This document shows positions 1-9,384 of a stretch of 64,000 nt of DNA, piece by piece. The DNA is from Pomphorhynchus laevis (taxonomy: Eukaryota; Acanthocephala; Palaeacanthocephala; Echinorhynchida; Pomphorhynchidae), in NCBI GenBank assembly GCA_012934845.2, contig WNNJ02002219.1, forward strand, positions 1-64,000, written 5' to 3'. Position numbers and translations under genes: made by a program. Position 1 is the first letter of the stretch. Every line of letters begins with the position of its first letter. Below the pieces are notes generated by a model that worked only from the letters and a program-made list of their open reading frames with translations, did no database searches and was not told the origin of the DNA.

Positions 1-126
1 TATTTGATTATTATTAAATAAATATATTTAAAAAAATTATTATTAAATACAACAGCAGCAAAAGAGCGTAGAGCTCGTACAGGCTGGGTACAGGGTTTAA
101 AAAATATCAATGAAAATCCGATTGTT

Positions 127-2882
127 TTAAGTTAGTACATTCTTCAGATTTCTCTTGAAGGACAAAATACTGGAGGCCGAAACCACTTGACTTGGTAGCT
201 TATTCCAGCTTTTCCACGTTCGGTTGACAATTGTGTTAAATCTTCTTCGTGGACGAATGTGGGTCTTTAACGTGAGGTGATGTCCCCTCAATCTGTTTGA
301 ATTTCGAAGTTCGAACAGTTTGCGACAAACATGTTCCCTCTGCCCTTTTGAACATTAAGCGCTGTCCACACAAACATTAAATCAGATGACTTTAAAGATT
401 TCTTCACTGTGGTCACACCAAGTGCGTGAAGTCGAAAAATGAATGAGAGCTTGCGTTGGCTGGGTACAAGATGCGTGGCCTTGCGTAATATGGATTAGTA
501 CAGGTTCATCTCTGTCGTAGTTTGAGGGTGACAGGCAGGTGAAGCGTATCTCATTAAAGATAAGACATAAGCATTGTAAATTAACTTAAAACTGGATGCG
601 TCAAGCTGGCAAATGGTCCTTCTAATAAGTCCTAAAATTCGACGGCATTTAGCAACTGTGTGACTGGTATGTGGGATGGTCGATAAGCTTCTATTTACGA
701 TCACTCCAAGGTCTTGAAATTGGAGAACTGTTTCAATTTCTCTTCCGTCAATGGTATATGATGAATTGATGTGTAGATGTCCGATGCGCATATGTTTTGA
801 CTTATCGGGGTTTAATACCAGTCCCCGTTGATTACACCATTCCTTAATATTATCAATGTCTCTCTGGAGTATCATTGGATCTCGGCTATCGATTATTGGT
901 CGCCAAATTTTCAAGTCGTCGGCATATAAACCACATGGACTCGAAATAGCTGTAGTAAGCTCGTTGATGTAAATAATGAAGAGCAATGGACTGAGTACCG
1001 ATCCCTGGAACACCGCGTCCAGGATTTCTTGTTTTTGACATTTGTTTATTAGCCAATACAGTAATCTTCCGATTTCTAAGGAAGGAGTTAATCCAATTAA
1101 GGAGGGTTCCTCTGATGCCGTACTGTTCCAGTGTAATAAGGAGGACATCATAGTATATCCGATCAAATGCTTTGCTGAGGTCGAAAAACAAAACATCAAC
1201 ACCAACTCCAGCCTTGGCATATCTGGTCCAATCACTCCTCGCAAGTATGAGGTTTGTGACAGTAGATCTTCCTGGGCGGAAACCATGCTGGTTGTCGCAG
1301 AGTACTTGGTTATCTTCTAGGTGCCCGATGATTCGTTTAAAAAGCAGTTTCTCTAGCACTTTACAAGCAACGCAGGTAAGGCTTATGGGCCGATAGTTGC
1401 TTGCTAGATTACGGTCGCCTTTTTTGTAGAGAGGTCGGATTATAGAACATTTCCAATCTGATGGTATACAGCCTGTTGACAAGGAGAAATCGAATATGGT
1501 GTGTAAAGGTTCATATATTACTGGTGCAAGTTCCCGAAGAAGAATTGGAGGAATATTGTTCTGGTCCTGCCGCAATTGATCGTGGTAGCTTTAGAAGTTC
1601 GTTAAGAACCTCAAATTTATCAAATGGAGTAAATTCGTAACACGGATATTGATCAGTGGAGAATCTGGGGCAATACTGACAAGTAGGACTCTCTAGCGTG
1701 AATTGATCTAGGAAAATATTGGCAATTGCTTTGTCATCAGATGTGAGCTCACCGGTTTCCAAAAAAAATAGAGTTAATCTCAGACGTAGTTGATTTTAAT
1801 GAGCTGATATGTTTGAACAATTTACTGGGATATCTTTTTGATGATCGACAAAGATTGGAAACGAAGCACCTGCGTTTCTGACGTTTGAGTGCCGTAACTT
1901 GATTTCGTAATTCCTTGTAATCGGTACAAGAACAATTCTGTTCTTTGAATTTTTTTGTAAATTTTGTCTCTTGTCTTAATCATTTGTTTAATCTGCGAGT
2001 CAAACCAAATGGGAGTTTTGTGGGATGTGCGCTGACGTTTTAAAGGAGAGAAGTAATTTAGAGCATTGATCAAAGTAGATTTGAAATTTTCCCAGCACTG
2101 ATCTATGCCAATTTCATATGGATTAGGCCATTGAATGTTTCGAATAGCTTGCGTCATACTTGCGAAATTCGCTTTGAAGGGATTCAATTCGGGTTTTGCC
2201 GAGGGGGCTGTTTTAAAGAGACTGACAGAAAGCGCCAGCCTAATGACACAATGATCACTGTGGCCAATAGGAGGCTGAGAGAGATTTCATCAATTGTGGG
2301 TTCCCCTCGTGATAAGCAGAGGTCTAAAATGGCAGATGATTGCTTCCTCCTTCTAGTGGGTTCGTGAATATGCTGGGTTAGATTGAGATCGTTGAACGTA
2401 TCAAGGAGATTGGATGATTCAACATCACAACCATGTGTCGAAGTATATAGGTCCCAATTGACATGAGGCATATTGAAGTCTCCTAGGATAATGATCGGTG
2501 ATAAGCTTGTTAGGTGATGTCGTAAAGAGATGCCAATCTTTTCAGTTGCGGAGCGCGGAGATCGGTAAAATAAACTGATTTTTAGTTTCTGTCTATCAGG
2601 AGAAGATACTGTTGCCCACAGATATTCGTTGTATGAATCATCTGATACAATGCTGTGCTCGATGATGGTAAACGGTTGCTTGACGTATAATATAACTCCA
2701 CCTCCTTTTGAGGCGGTTCGATCCGATCGTATAACAAAGTAGCCTGGGATTGAGATTTCATTATCAGATATATCGTTGTTAAGCCAGGTTTCGCTCAATG
2801 CTATGATGTTTGTGTTCATTGAATTAACGAGACACAATATTTCGTCAAATTTGTTGTACATGCTTAAACAGTTAGAGTACAT
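127..2882 (-). pseudogene. Family A ORF2, endonuclease-reverse transcriptase, broken copy
   Basis: The N-terminal part (2882-2184) is an APE-like endonuclease with SETWL, FYRSP, GDFNMPHVNW and AILDLCLS motifs. The RT follows with NYRPISLT, QHGFRPGRS, FFDLSKAFDRI (motif A), SPLLFIIYINEL (motif B region) and YADDLKIW (motif C), then a C-terminal region of the kind seen in CR1 elements. Unlike copy 2, the RT frame here is cut by a 2-nt deletion near 1006 and a 1-nt insertion near 1560. A TAA replaces a glutamate codon near 497, a change shared with copy 2 but not with copy 3. It cannot encode a full protein. Confidence 0.85.
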
Positions 2883-2953
2883 GATGGAAATATTATTTTG
2901 AGAGTAACGGCAGTGGTGTGGTGTCGCTGTTGGTGTTGAAATTGGATTGATGT

Positions 2954-4198
2954 TTACGTGGTGGATGCACGAATCTGTGCGGCGGAGAGTGTCGATGGAA
3001 CGGTTAGACGGATTCCGAGGCTGAATCGCGTATTTACCCTTCGCCGCACAACTTGAAAATTTTTCACAATTAGATTTTTTTCACCGTTTTGAATTCTTTG
3101 TTGAAGCTCTTTCCTTGCAGATTTCAATCTGTTTCTATCTTCAGTGCTGAGGTCAGGTAGAAGTCTGATACTGGAGCCCCTTAACTTAAAGGAATTCTTG
3201 ATGATTTGCTTACTAGTCTCGGGGCTATCAACAACAACTTTCAAAAGCCTTGGTTTGGTACCATCTTGTTTCTTCCCAATACGAAAGAGGTGTATTACCT
3301 GTCTATTTTGTTCGACTGATATTTCTGTTGGGAGAACAGTTGAAAGAACTTGCTTTACTGAACTAACATCATGTTTAATCCGGATGAGACTGTTTGAACT
3401 CGGTGATTCATTTAAATTTACAATAATGAAACATTTATTCCGATCGAATGTTCGGCGTTTATGTCGTTTAGGCTCAGATAGAATAGGTATATTGGGGTTA
3501 TCAGTGTTGTTTACAGTGGAATTGGTATGATTTATCGTTTGTTTGAGTGTTCCATCCATTTTATATAGACTATGGGTTGTTTGAGGACAATAAAAAGTTG
3601 GGAGTGCTGTGTGATGTGGTGCTTCTGTGTTTGTTTCCGGCCTTGGATGTGTTTTCTGAGTGATATGGAATGTTTGTTTCAGTGTATCCTTGTGAGAAAT
3701 GATGGAATTCTCTAGATTTGACGAATCCAGGAAATCGGATTTAAGGTTAAATAAGAAAGTTTCAAGGGTTGTTGCCTTTACGATTCGCGATCTTGCATGT
3801 CCTCGTGTCCAAACTCGAGTAGGGGTAGATTTCCGGAATATTGAAGTATCAGATGTTGCCGTTATGTTGATCGGGGCGATTTCATTGTCTAGTGAAGGTA
3901 TTGTATCTTGCTCGAATACTTCACATGTGTAAGGGATATCTGATCGTAATGGTTTATCAGTGTCTTCGGTTAGTGAGCGTAGATCGTTAATAGTCTTATT
4001 TAAATTTGCAATTGCAAGAGCTGCACAGAAACCACAATAGAAATTGCGACTCGTCATTGTTTGAGAACTGTCTGAGGGGAAGCTTACTTTGGTCCATATC
4101 GTGCAGCCGTGAGAGTCACATGCCACTTCATTATCTGCGTACCCAACCGACTTTGTTGTATTGTTGTGTTTCGCTTGCTTGTTGGTCTTCTTTGTCAT
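2954..4198 (-). CDS. Family A ORF1 protein
   Basis: A 414-residue protein. Near the N-terminus a CDSHGCTIW stretch and a later FYCGFC give a Cys4-type finger (about residues 28-60). The middle is low in complexity and rich in Thr, Asn and Ser, and holds STPTRVWTRGHARS. The last 150 residues contain a basic segment and an RRM-like fold candidate (LFRIGKK, RLLKVVVDS, RLLPDLSTEDRNRLKSARKEL). The same order of parts occurs in family C ORF1 at 58669-59886. It is presumably the RNA-binding chaperone of the LINE. The stop lies 72 bp upstream of the first ATG of ORF2. Confidence 0.8.
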   Translation of the reverse strand: MTKKTNKQAKHNNTTKSVGYADNEVACDSHGCTIWTKVSFPSDSSQTMTSRNFYCGFCAALAIANLNKTINDLRSLTEDTDKPLRSDIPYTCEVFEQDTIPSLDNEIAPINITATSDTSIFRKSTPTRVWTRGHARSRIVKATTLETFLFNLKSDFLDSSNLENSIISHKDTLKQTFHITQKTHPRPETNTEAPHHTALPTFYCPQTTHSLYKMDGTLKQTINHTNSTVNNTDNPNIPILSEPKRHKRRTFDRNKCFIIVNLNESPSSNSLIRIKHDVSSVKQVLSTVLPTEISVEQNRQVIHLFRIGKKQDGTKPRLLKVVVDSPETSKQIIKNSFKLRGSSIRLLPDLSTEDRNRLKSARKELQQRIQNGEKNLIVKNFQVVRRRVNTRFSLGIRLTVPSTLSAAQIRASTT

Positions 4199-4443
4199 AT
4201 TTTTGTCATATAATGTGATATTGTACTGGAATTCAAATTTCCATCAATTTTTCAAACGGAAAATTCGTTATTGAATAATGGATCCGACCAACAGATTTCG
4301 TTTATTGCGGTATCAATGGAATTTGATTTAAATTTCAATTTGAAATTGTAAGAACTTATTATAATCAAGACAATTTTAAATTCTTTAATCGTTGAAGTAA
4401 TCGTTGTAATCGATGTAATCGTTGTAAACCTTTTTATCTCAAA

Positions 4444-4581
4444 TGTATTTACTTTAGATCTCAAACTTTTTTAAGTATGAAAAAAGTTAGAAGGGATTCC
4501 ATTATAGTGTTGCCATTTACCCTTGTATAATATTTCAATAATACCTTTTGTATTTACTTTAGATCTCAAACTTTTTTAAGG
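4444..4581 (-). promoter_or_regulatory. Tandem 5'-terminal motif of family A
   Basis: A 31-bp sequence, read on the minus strand as CTTAAAAAAGTTTGAGATC plus an AT-rich continuation, occurs at about 4445-4475 and again at 4551-4580. The start of the motif recurs at the 5' end of family C (about 60006-60025). In LINEs the 5' end carries the internal promoter, so this may be a duplicated promoter or start site. The duplicate set is at 20734-20869. Confidence 0.45.
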
Positions 4582-4799
4582 TTTATATTGTCCAAGTGAT
4601 GGCAGTAGAAAAAATTTTATGCATTAAACGAAAACCGATTCCACACCAGAACGATTTCAAACCACGATTAGTTAAAATGTTCATTATAATTGAGCTTTTA
4701 TCAGAAGTTGGTCGTACTTGGCAATATGTTTTTACAATTTCTGCCGGTTCAGTTTGTCATTATAATATCGGTAGATCTATTGGCCGAGCAGGCATCCGC

Positions 4800-5345
4800 G
4801 AAGTTGGCCGTTTTTCAAGATGATCCATAATTCCGCTTGTAGTCTTTAAAGTAGCTACATTTTTTGAACCAAGTAAGATGTTCACCGCCGCAGTTAGAAC
4901 AATTGGGAGACAATACACTCTTCTCCGAATGAACATCCGATGTTCCGCAGACCCCACATGTTTGATGCCGATCGCAATTAGAAACCCAATGCCCCATTGA
5001 TGACATCCATTGCAATGGGGGTACATCAGGTGATCGGAATATATGAAGGTGAATGACACATTGTGCCCCAGAAAGGGGTTACATGTACTGTTTGATAGGC
5101 ATTCAGCCTGGCCAATGGACGTTGATCAAAAGACAATTGGTAATGGTAGGCCGTTTCTGCCCGTGATTGAACGGATATTATGTACTTTATAAATATATTC
5201 TAGAGTCCTTACATTTTCCTCTGACATGAAGGACTGAAAATTGTTTCTTTTTAAAGAAGCCTGAATATGCTTGAAAGTTGCCGTTCCGTTATCTGTTAAG
5301 TTCTTCTCAAAATATTCCAAATAGGCTGTTGCGATGTCTGAGATG
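4800..5345 (-). pseudogene. Zinc-knuckle ORF1 fossil of a B-like LINE
   Basis: Minus-strand frames encode an ORF1 piece. 5340-5126 gives EYFEKNLTDNGTATFKH and RSITGRNGLPLPIVF, which align with the stretch before the knuckles of family B ORF1. 5059-4800 gives PHCNGCHQWG, CGVCGTSDVH and CSNCGGEHLTWFKKC, the three Cys/His knuckles. The frame is broken between the parts and no ORF2 follows, so this is a detached fragment. The duplicate is at 21089-21634. Confidence 0.75.
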
Positions 5346-5997
5346 TAGAAGGAAATGCGAATCTCAGAACGAGTAATCTAATTTTTATGAAATCTAAACT
5401 ACGCGCAAAGTTTATCCAACTCCTTTGAATTAGTCAAAACAAATTATCTTTTAAAACGAATTCGTGAAGCACGCCAGCTTATTAAGCAGTCCACTTTCTA
5501 AAATAGTTGATCTTCTAAAATATGTGCATCTTCTAAAGCAGTGAACATTCTCAAACAGCCTGTTAGATCTATTCTTTCAGTCCGTCTATTTATTCCACGT
5601 TATGATTAAATTTTATAATCTTATTTGAAATGAATATTTGATATTCTTTTATGAATATCAAATAAGAATAATCTTTTATTAATGTATGGTTTTAATGCTA
5701 ATATTTAATAATTTTTAATTAAGAAATGCACATTTTATTTATGCAAACTGACGTGATGAAATGTTTTTTGGCGTAAATATGAACATGTAATTGTTTTAAT
5801 AATATATAAAAATTGAATTGTTTATAAGTTATAACATTAAAGATGATTATCCATTATGTCTAAATGATATTATGTATGTTATTATAACAATCACGTATAT
5901 CGATTATACAAAAAGTGTGATTCTTTATATTCAATTTTATTCTGTATATTACAATTACTAATAATTTGTAAAATAGATTGAAGAGCTTATTTCCGAG
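5346..5997. other. AT-rich 5' flank of eIF2B alpha copy 1
   Basis: No coding frame is supported here. It should hold the promoter and 5'UTR of the gene that starts at 5998. A short inverted repeat (TTTGATATTC and GAATATCAAA, about 5636-5661) could form a hairpin. There is no clear initiator or TATA element that I would defend. Confidence 0.4.
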
Positions 5998-6906
5998 ATG
6001 GCCCCAAATTATCTAGAATATTTCGAGTCGTTATTCGACAGTGTACCTGCAGAGCGACGTCAATCTTCAATTCTGGCTATTCGAACATTAGTAGACTGCT
6101 TACAGCAAACCAACCCGAATACGATGACAGAATTTCTAGCAGAATTACAAGACGCTGAAAACCAATTGTGCCAAAGTAGTCTATGCAGCGCTGTTAGTAC
6201 GAGGGCAGGATGCGATGCATTGCGTAGGTTCATGTCACTTACCAGAACGGAGGCATTAGAAGGTGCAGGATTTCGTAACATTCTTCTCGGTAAAGGAAAG
6301 AAATACCTGAATGCCGTGGAATCGTATCGATCCGTTATATCGAGCTATGCAGAAAAATTAATCGAAGACGGACACACTATAATGATTCATTCCAACTCAT
6401 CGGCGGTATTAAATGTAATCATCCATGCTTGCAAATTCCGTAAAATCAAAACCTTGTATGTTACAAGGTGTGATTATGATGATAGCGGTACAATCATGGT
6501 TGATTGGATTCGGAAACGATTAGGCCCTCAATTCACCAAAAAGCATGTTGTTTTAATAAACGATACTTGTGTTGCACCGATTATGCAATCTACAAATCTC
6601 ATCATTCTTGGTGCCGAAGTTGTTACACCTGATGGAGGCATCATTAACAGAGTCGGCACGCTGAACATTGCCATTTGTGCAGCAGCATACTGCGTGCCGG
6701 TATATGTGTTGGCCGAAACTTTTAAATTCGTAAAGTATATGCCTAACAATACAAAAAATGAATGGCGAACATCTAAAACTAAAGCAAATTGCTTGAAATT
6801 GTCCCTTGATTATACACCCGGTCGCTTTATAACTAGCATTATAACAGATATCGGTGTGTTGACACCTCAATCAGTGAGCGAAGAAATCGTTAAACTGTAC
6901 AAATAA
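5998..6906 (+). CDS. EIF2B1: Translation initiation factor eIF2B subunit alpha, copy 1
   Basis: A complete 302-residue protein in a single exon, close to the usual length of about 305. eIF2B alpha forms the regulatory dimer of the decameric guanine nucleotide exchange factor for eIF2 in the cytosol and lets phosphorylated eIF2 inhibit exchange. The N-terminal helical half is about residues 1-115. The C-terminal Rossmann-like half shows LGAEVVTPDGGIINRVGT, a signature of the eIF2B alpha/beta/delta and MTNA family, and ends in GVLTPQSVSEEIVKLYK, the typical alpha-subunit tail. The ATG follows a 5' AT-rich leader. There are no introns, unlike the other host gene in the window. A polyadenylation signal AATAAA is at 7245-7250. 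Confidence 0.95.
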   Translation: MAPNYLEYFESLFDSVPAERRQSSILAIRTLVDCLQQTNPNTMTEFLAELQDAENQLCQSSLCSAVSTRAGCDALRRFMSLTRTEALEGAGFRNILLGKGKKYLNAVESYRSVISSYAEKLIEDGHTIMIHSNSSAVLNVIIHACKFRKIKTLYVTRCDYDDSGTIMVDWIRKRLGPQFTKKHVVLINDTCVAPIMQSTNLIILGAEVVTPDGGIINRVGTLNIAICAAAYCVPVYVLAETFKFVKYMPNNTKNEWRTSKTKANCLKLSLDYTPGRFITSIITDIGVLTPQSVSEEIVKLYK

Positions 6907-7357
6907 TTTTTCCAAAGCAAATGTAAATGTTAGCAATTGATTAATATTTTGTTGTACAGATTAGTGTTTATATTTAAAATGTCACATACCTCATTTTTCC
7001 TTTTAATATATCTAAATATGGTTTGGTTCAATATTTAGTTTCTTATTGACTGTGAACAATATGTTATACTGGACAATATCGTATTTATTTTGTTATTTTG
7101 TAATATTTAAGATTTGCTACCTGGGCAACAAAATTATAAAAAATCCAAATAGAAAGTTTTGTTTGATATAAATACTTCGTATCTTTAATATTGACCAGTT
7201 TCACAATGTCTGCGATTATGATCGATATTACTTTATTTTAAATTAATAAAATATATGTTTTGTTACTTTAAATTTGATATTTTTTAAATCACGTTTTTAC
7301 AACTTTTTAATCGAATTTTTTAAACGTGATTTGAAACAATTTAACAAACATCGTGAT
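6907..7357. other. 3' flank of eIF2B alpha copy 1
   Basis: Very AT-rich non-coding sequence with a candidate AATAAA at 7245-7250. No other feature is supported before the older repeat begins at about 7358. Confidence 0.5.
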
Positions 7358-8106
7358 GCTTTGGATAGCTTTTGTATACTCTGGACGGATAGCTGTTGTA
7401 TACTCCGAGCTTATCTTAAAAAGATGTCTAGGGTTCCATTCGTCTTCTTAATGTTTACTTTTATTTCTTTGATATCCAGAATCTCTAGAATATGATAAAA
7501 TTGTTGATGGTTTTTGCTATCCATTACCTATACTTTTTAATTTCATGCGACTTTTAGACGTTGGCAACTTAATCACTTTTTGGTTTTCACTTCTATAACG
7601 AACTTTCTCTCAATCCTTTTGTTCGACAACAAATCTGCTCATGTAATTTACCGCTCCTTGACTTTGGACGTATTCGCAAAGCAATTTGACTTTAACACTC
7701 TCAATACTCTTATCTTTGCTTTTTTCTTCCCAATATAAAAGAGTACTGCCTTACCGTGTTTGCTTACCCCGCAAGTATCACTCCAATACCACTACCACGC
7801 ATCATTAACACCGTAATGCATATCGGTCCGTGCCTTCGACGTTTCGATTACATTTCCAAACACTTATTCAATCTTAATTGACTAAATATTTCCATACATA
7901 TACTTTCCCGTTTACCTTATCTTATCTTTTAACTTCACGTAATAAACATTCCTTACATTTTCTAGCCCTCTTAAACACACGAGTTACATCGTGTACTCCA
8001 CGTTATAATAAATCATCTGTACGCTCCGTCTACAACTAATAAATTTGAGTTCTATGTATTGCAGCCCCTTTTGGTATGAACACATTGCCTGTCAATATTC
8101 GCTTTA
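7358..8106 (+). repeat. Older interspersed repeat, left part
   Basis: This matches 53429-54186 at roughly 96-98 percent, and its first 211 bp also appear at the end of the second segmental copy (23647-23857). The repeat continues at 11984-12443 after the family B insertion. Downstream parts on the plus strand read like a decayed LINE RT, but this left part shows no motif I can name. Confidence 0.75.
8094..8106 (+). repeat. Target-site duplication, left (family B)
   Basis: The 13-bp AATATTCGCTTTA is repeated exactly at 11971-11983. The related locus at 54174-54186 has it once, with the flanks directly joined. Confidence 0.95.
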
Positions 8107-8117
8107 ACATTAAAAAA

Positions 8118-9242
8118 ATGAATGCTGAAACGCTGTCGGAGCTTCAAAGCTCTACAACTTTTGGTGATTTTACAATGAAATATGGTAGTAATGAACGATC
8201 TGGTTCAATTCTTTCGTCTACTGGAGACAATTCTAATCAGGTTAGTGATGTTTCGTGTTTATTAAATGCAGATAAGGGGCTGCTACCCCCGATTCCAAAA
8301 TTAGCTAACCTGTGCATCATCAATTCAAAAAAACCAATAGAGAAACACAATCTCTTCTCAACCTTTTTGCGAAAGTTTGTATCAATTCATCCAAACAGGG
8401 TGCTGTTCAATTCAGTGAAGATTTTGGACAATACTGTAAGAGTTTCCTTCCCGAATGCCTCTTTATTAAAGGAATACAAAGATTATTTTGACAAGCACCT
8501 TTTGGACTCTGGTTCCATAACGTTGAAACCCCTTCAGTGCTCAGTTAAAATATCTAATTTTCCATTGTTTCTAACAGAAGAAGATTTGATAACTCTGAAA
8601 AAATTGTATGGCCTCCAATCAGTGAGGCAAGTCCTAGGTAAGGGTGGCGACCCCCTCTCGGTGGCTTTTGCAAATACAGATCTTGATTCCGGTCTGCTTC
8701 TTTCTAAATCGTCAGCGAATCCTTTCCTAGGTTTTAACTTAGGATTCACTCTAATTGACGAAGACCGACTCACATTCCCACACTGTAACAAGTGCCATGC
8801 CTGGGGCCACTGGTACTCTACATGCAGCAAGGCCTTGGTATGCGGTGTTTGTGGTGCTGGGGATTGTCAGTATGCTTTAAAAGGGGAAAGATGTCAGGCC
8901 TCCTCCTCTTGCGCTAATTGTGGAGGGGAACATCCGGCCTGGTCAAGGCGCTGCAGAATATTTAAAGAATATAAACAACTGTTTGTTAAGCCTAGAACCC
9001 CGATCAACTACGCCTCTGCTGCTGGTTCATCAGCCGACCGGATGTCAAACGCTGACATCATTCAACTTCTTGATAACCAGAAACGAGTAATTTTTTCGCA
9101 ATTTCAAACAATGATTGGACCTCTGCTATCCTCTTTTGTAGGGACAACAGCTGCCCCCATGCCTAACGAGCTTAAAACCCCCCACTCCAAGAAGAGGGGG
9201 CTTCGGCCAGAACAGTCCCACCCCCCAAGGTGGGGAAGATGA
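8118..9242 (+). CDS. Family B ORF1, gag-like zinc-knuckle protein
   Basis: A nucleic-acid-binding ORF1 of 374 residues when started at the ATG at 8118 (MNAETL). An in-frame ATG at 8076 lies in the host flank and would add 14 residues, so it is not the element's own start. An RRM-like middle is followed by knuckles: CNKCHAWGHWYSTC (C-x2-C-x4-H-x4-C), CGVCGAGDC and CANCGGEHPAWSRRC (C-x2-C-x3-H). A basic, proline-rich tail ends the protein. Fingers of this type are usual for I, R1 and jockey elements and bind element RNA. Confidence 0.9.
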   Translation: MNAETLSELQSSTTFGDFTMKYGSNERSGSILSSTGDNSNQVSDVSCLLNADKGLLPPIPKLANLCIINSKKPIEKHNLFSTFLRKFVSIHPNRVLFNSVKILDNTVRVSFPNASLLKEYKDYFDKHLLDSGSITLKPLQCSVKISNFPLFLTEEDLITLKKLYGLQSVRQVLGKGGDPLSVAFANTDLDSGLLLSKSSANPFLGFNLGFTLIDEDRLTFPHCNKCHAWGHWYSTCSKALVCGVCGAGDCQYALKGERCQASSSCANCGGEHPAWSRRCRIFKEYKQLFVKPRTPINYASAAGSSADRMSNADIIQLLDNQKRVIFSQFQTMIGPLLSSFVGTTAAPMPNELKTPHSKKRGLRPEQSHPPRWGR

Positions 9243-9384
9243 TCAAGGATAAGAAGGCTTCTCTGGGAAATGAAGATATTGCCCTGGGGGGTACGACCCG
9301 CGACGGGGCTAGTGGCAGTGGGGGTAACCCTCCTGCACCTAGCTCTGTCTAGGTTGGCATCCCCCTTCCAACTAATTTAGCCCA

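Larger units (their letters stand above)
1..4580 (-). mobile_element. CR1-like LINE, family A, copy 1
   Basis: A two-ORF non-LTR retrotransposon read on the minus strand. The 5' end lies at 4475 or 4580, where the same 31-bp sequence occurs twice. ORF1 is 4198-2954, the broken ORF2 runs 2882-127, and the 3' end is a TAA-rich simple tail at 1-50. Family placement rests on an APE-type endonuclease followed by a CR1/jockey-style RT and a zinc-finger ORF1. A 5'-truncated third copy is at 52435-53390 and a 5'UTR scrap at 48090-48330. Confidence 0.85.
1..7568. repeat. Segmental duplication, copy 1
   Basis: This stretch matches 16288-23857 almost base for base (offset 16287 at the left, 16289 from about position 1800 on). 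It carries family A LINE, a zinc-knuckle ORF1 fossil, eIF2B alpha and the start of an older repeat. Homology starts at the first base of the window, so it may continue to the left. It ends abruptly at 7568, inside the older repeat. Differences are a few substitutions and small indels, mostly in the LINE. The two eIF2B alpha proteins are identical as translated. A recent duplication fits best; joined alleles in the assembly would look the same. Confidence 0.95.

Noticed and set aside
2715-2735. GGTTCGATCC resembling a tRNA B box
   Set aside because: No A box or acceptor stem at the right distance, and it lies inside LINE coding sequence.
3144-3932. Plus-strand frames across family A ORF1 (and the same at 19433-20221)
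   Set aside because: Antisense shadows of a clear minus-strand coding region with no motif of their own.
4596-4823. 75-codon plus-strand frame between family A and the zinc-knuckle fossil (also 20885-21112)
   Set aside because: Partly antisense to the fossil, no recognisable domain and no start context.
8076-8117. ATG at 8076 as start of family B ORF1
   Set aside because: It lies left of the insertion point in host sequence that also exists at the empty site (54148-54186).
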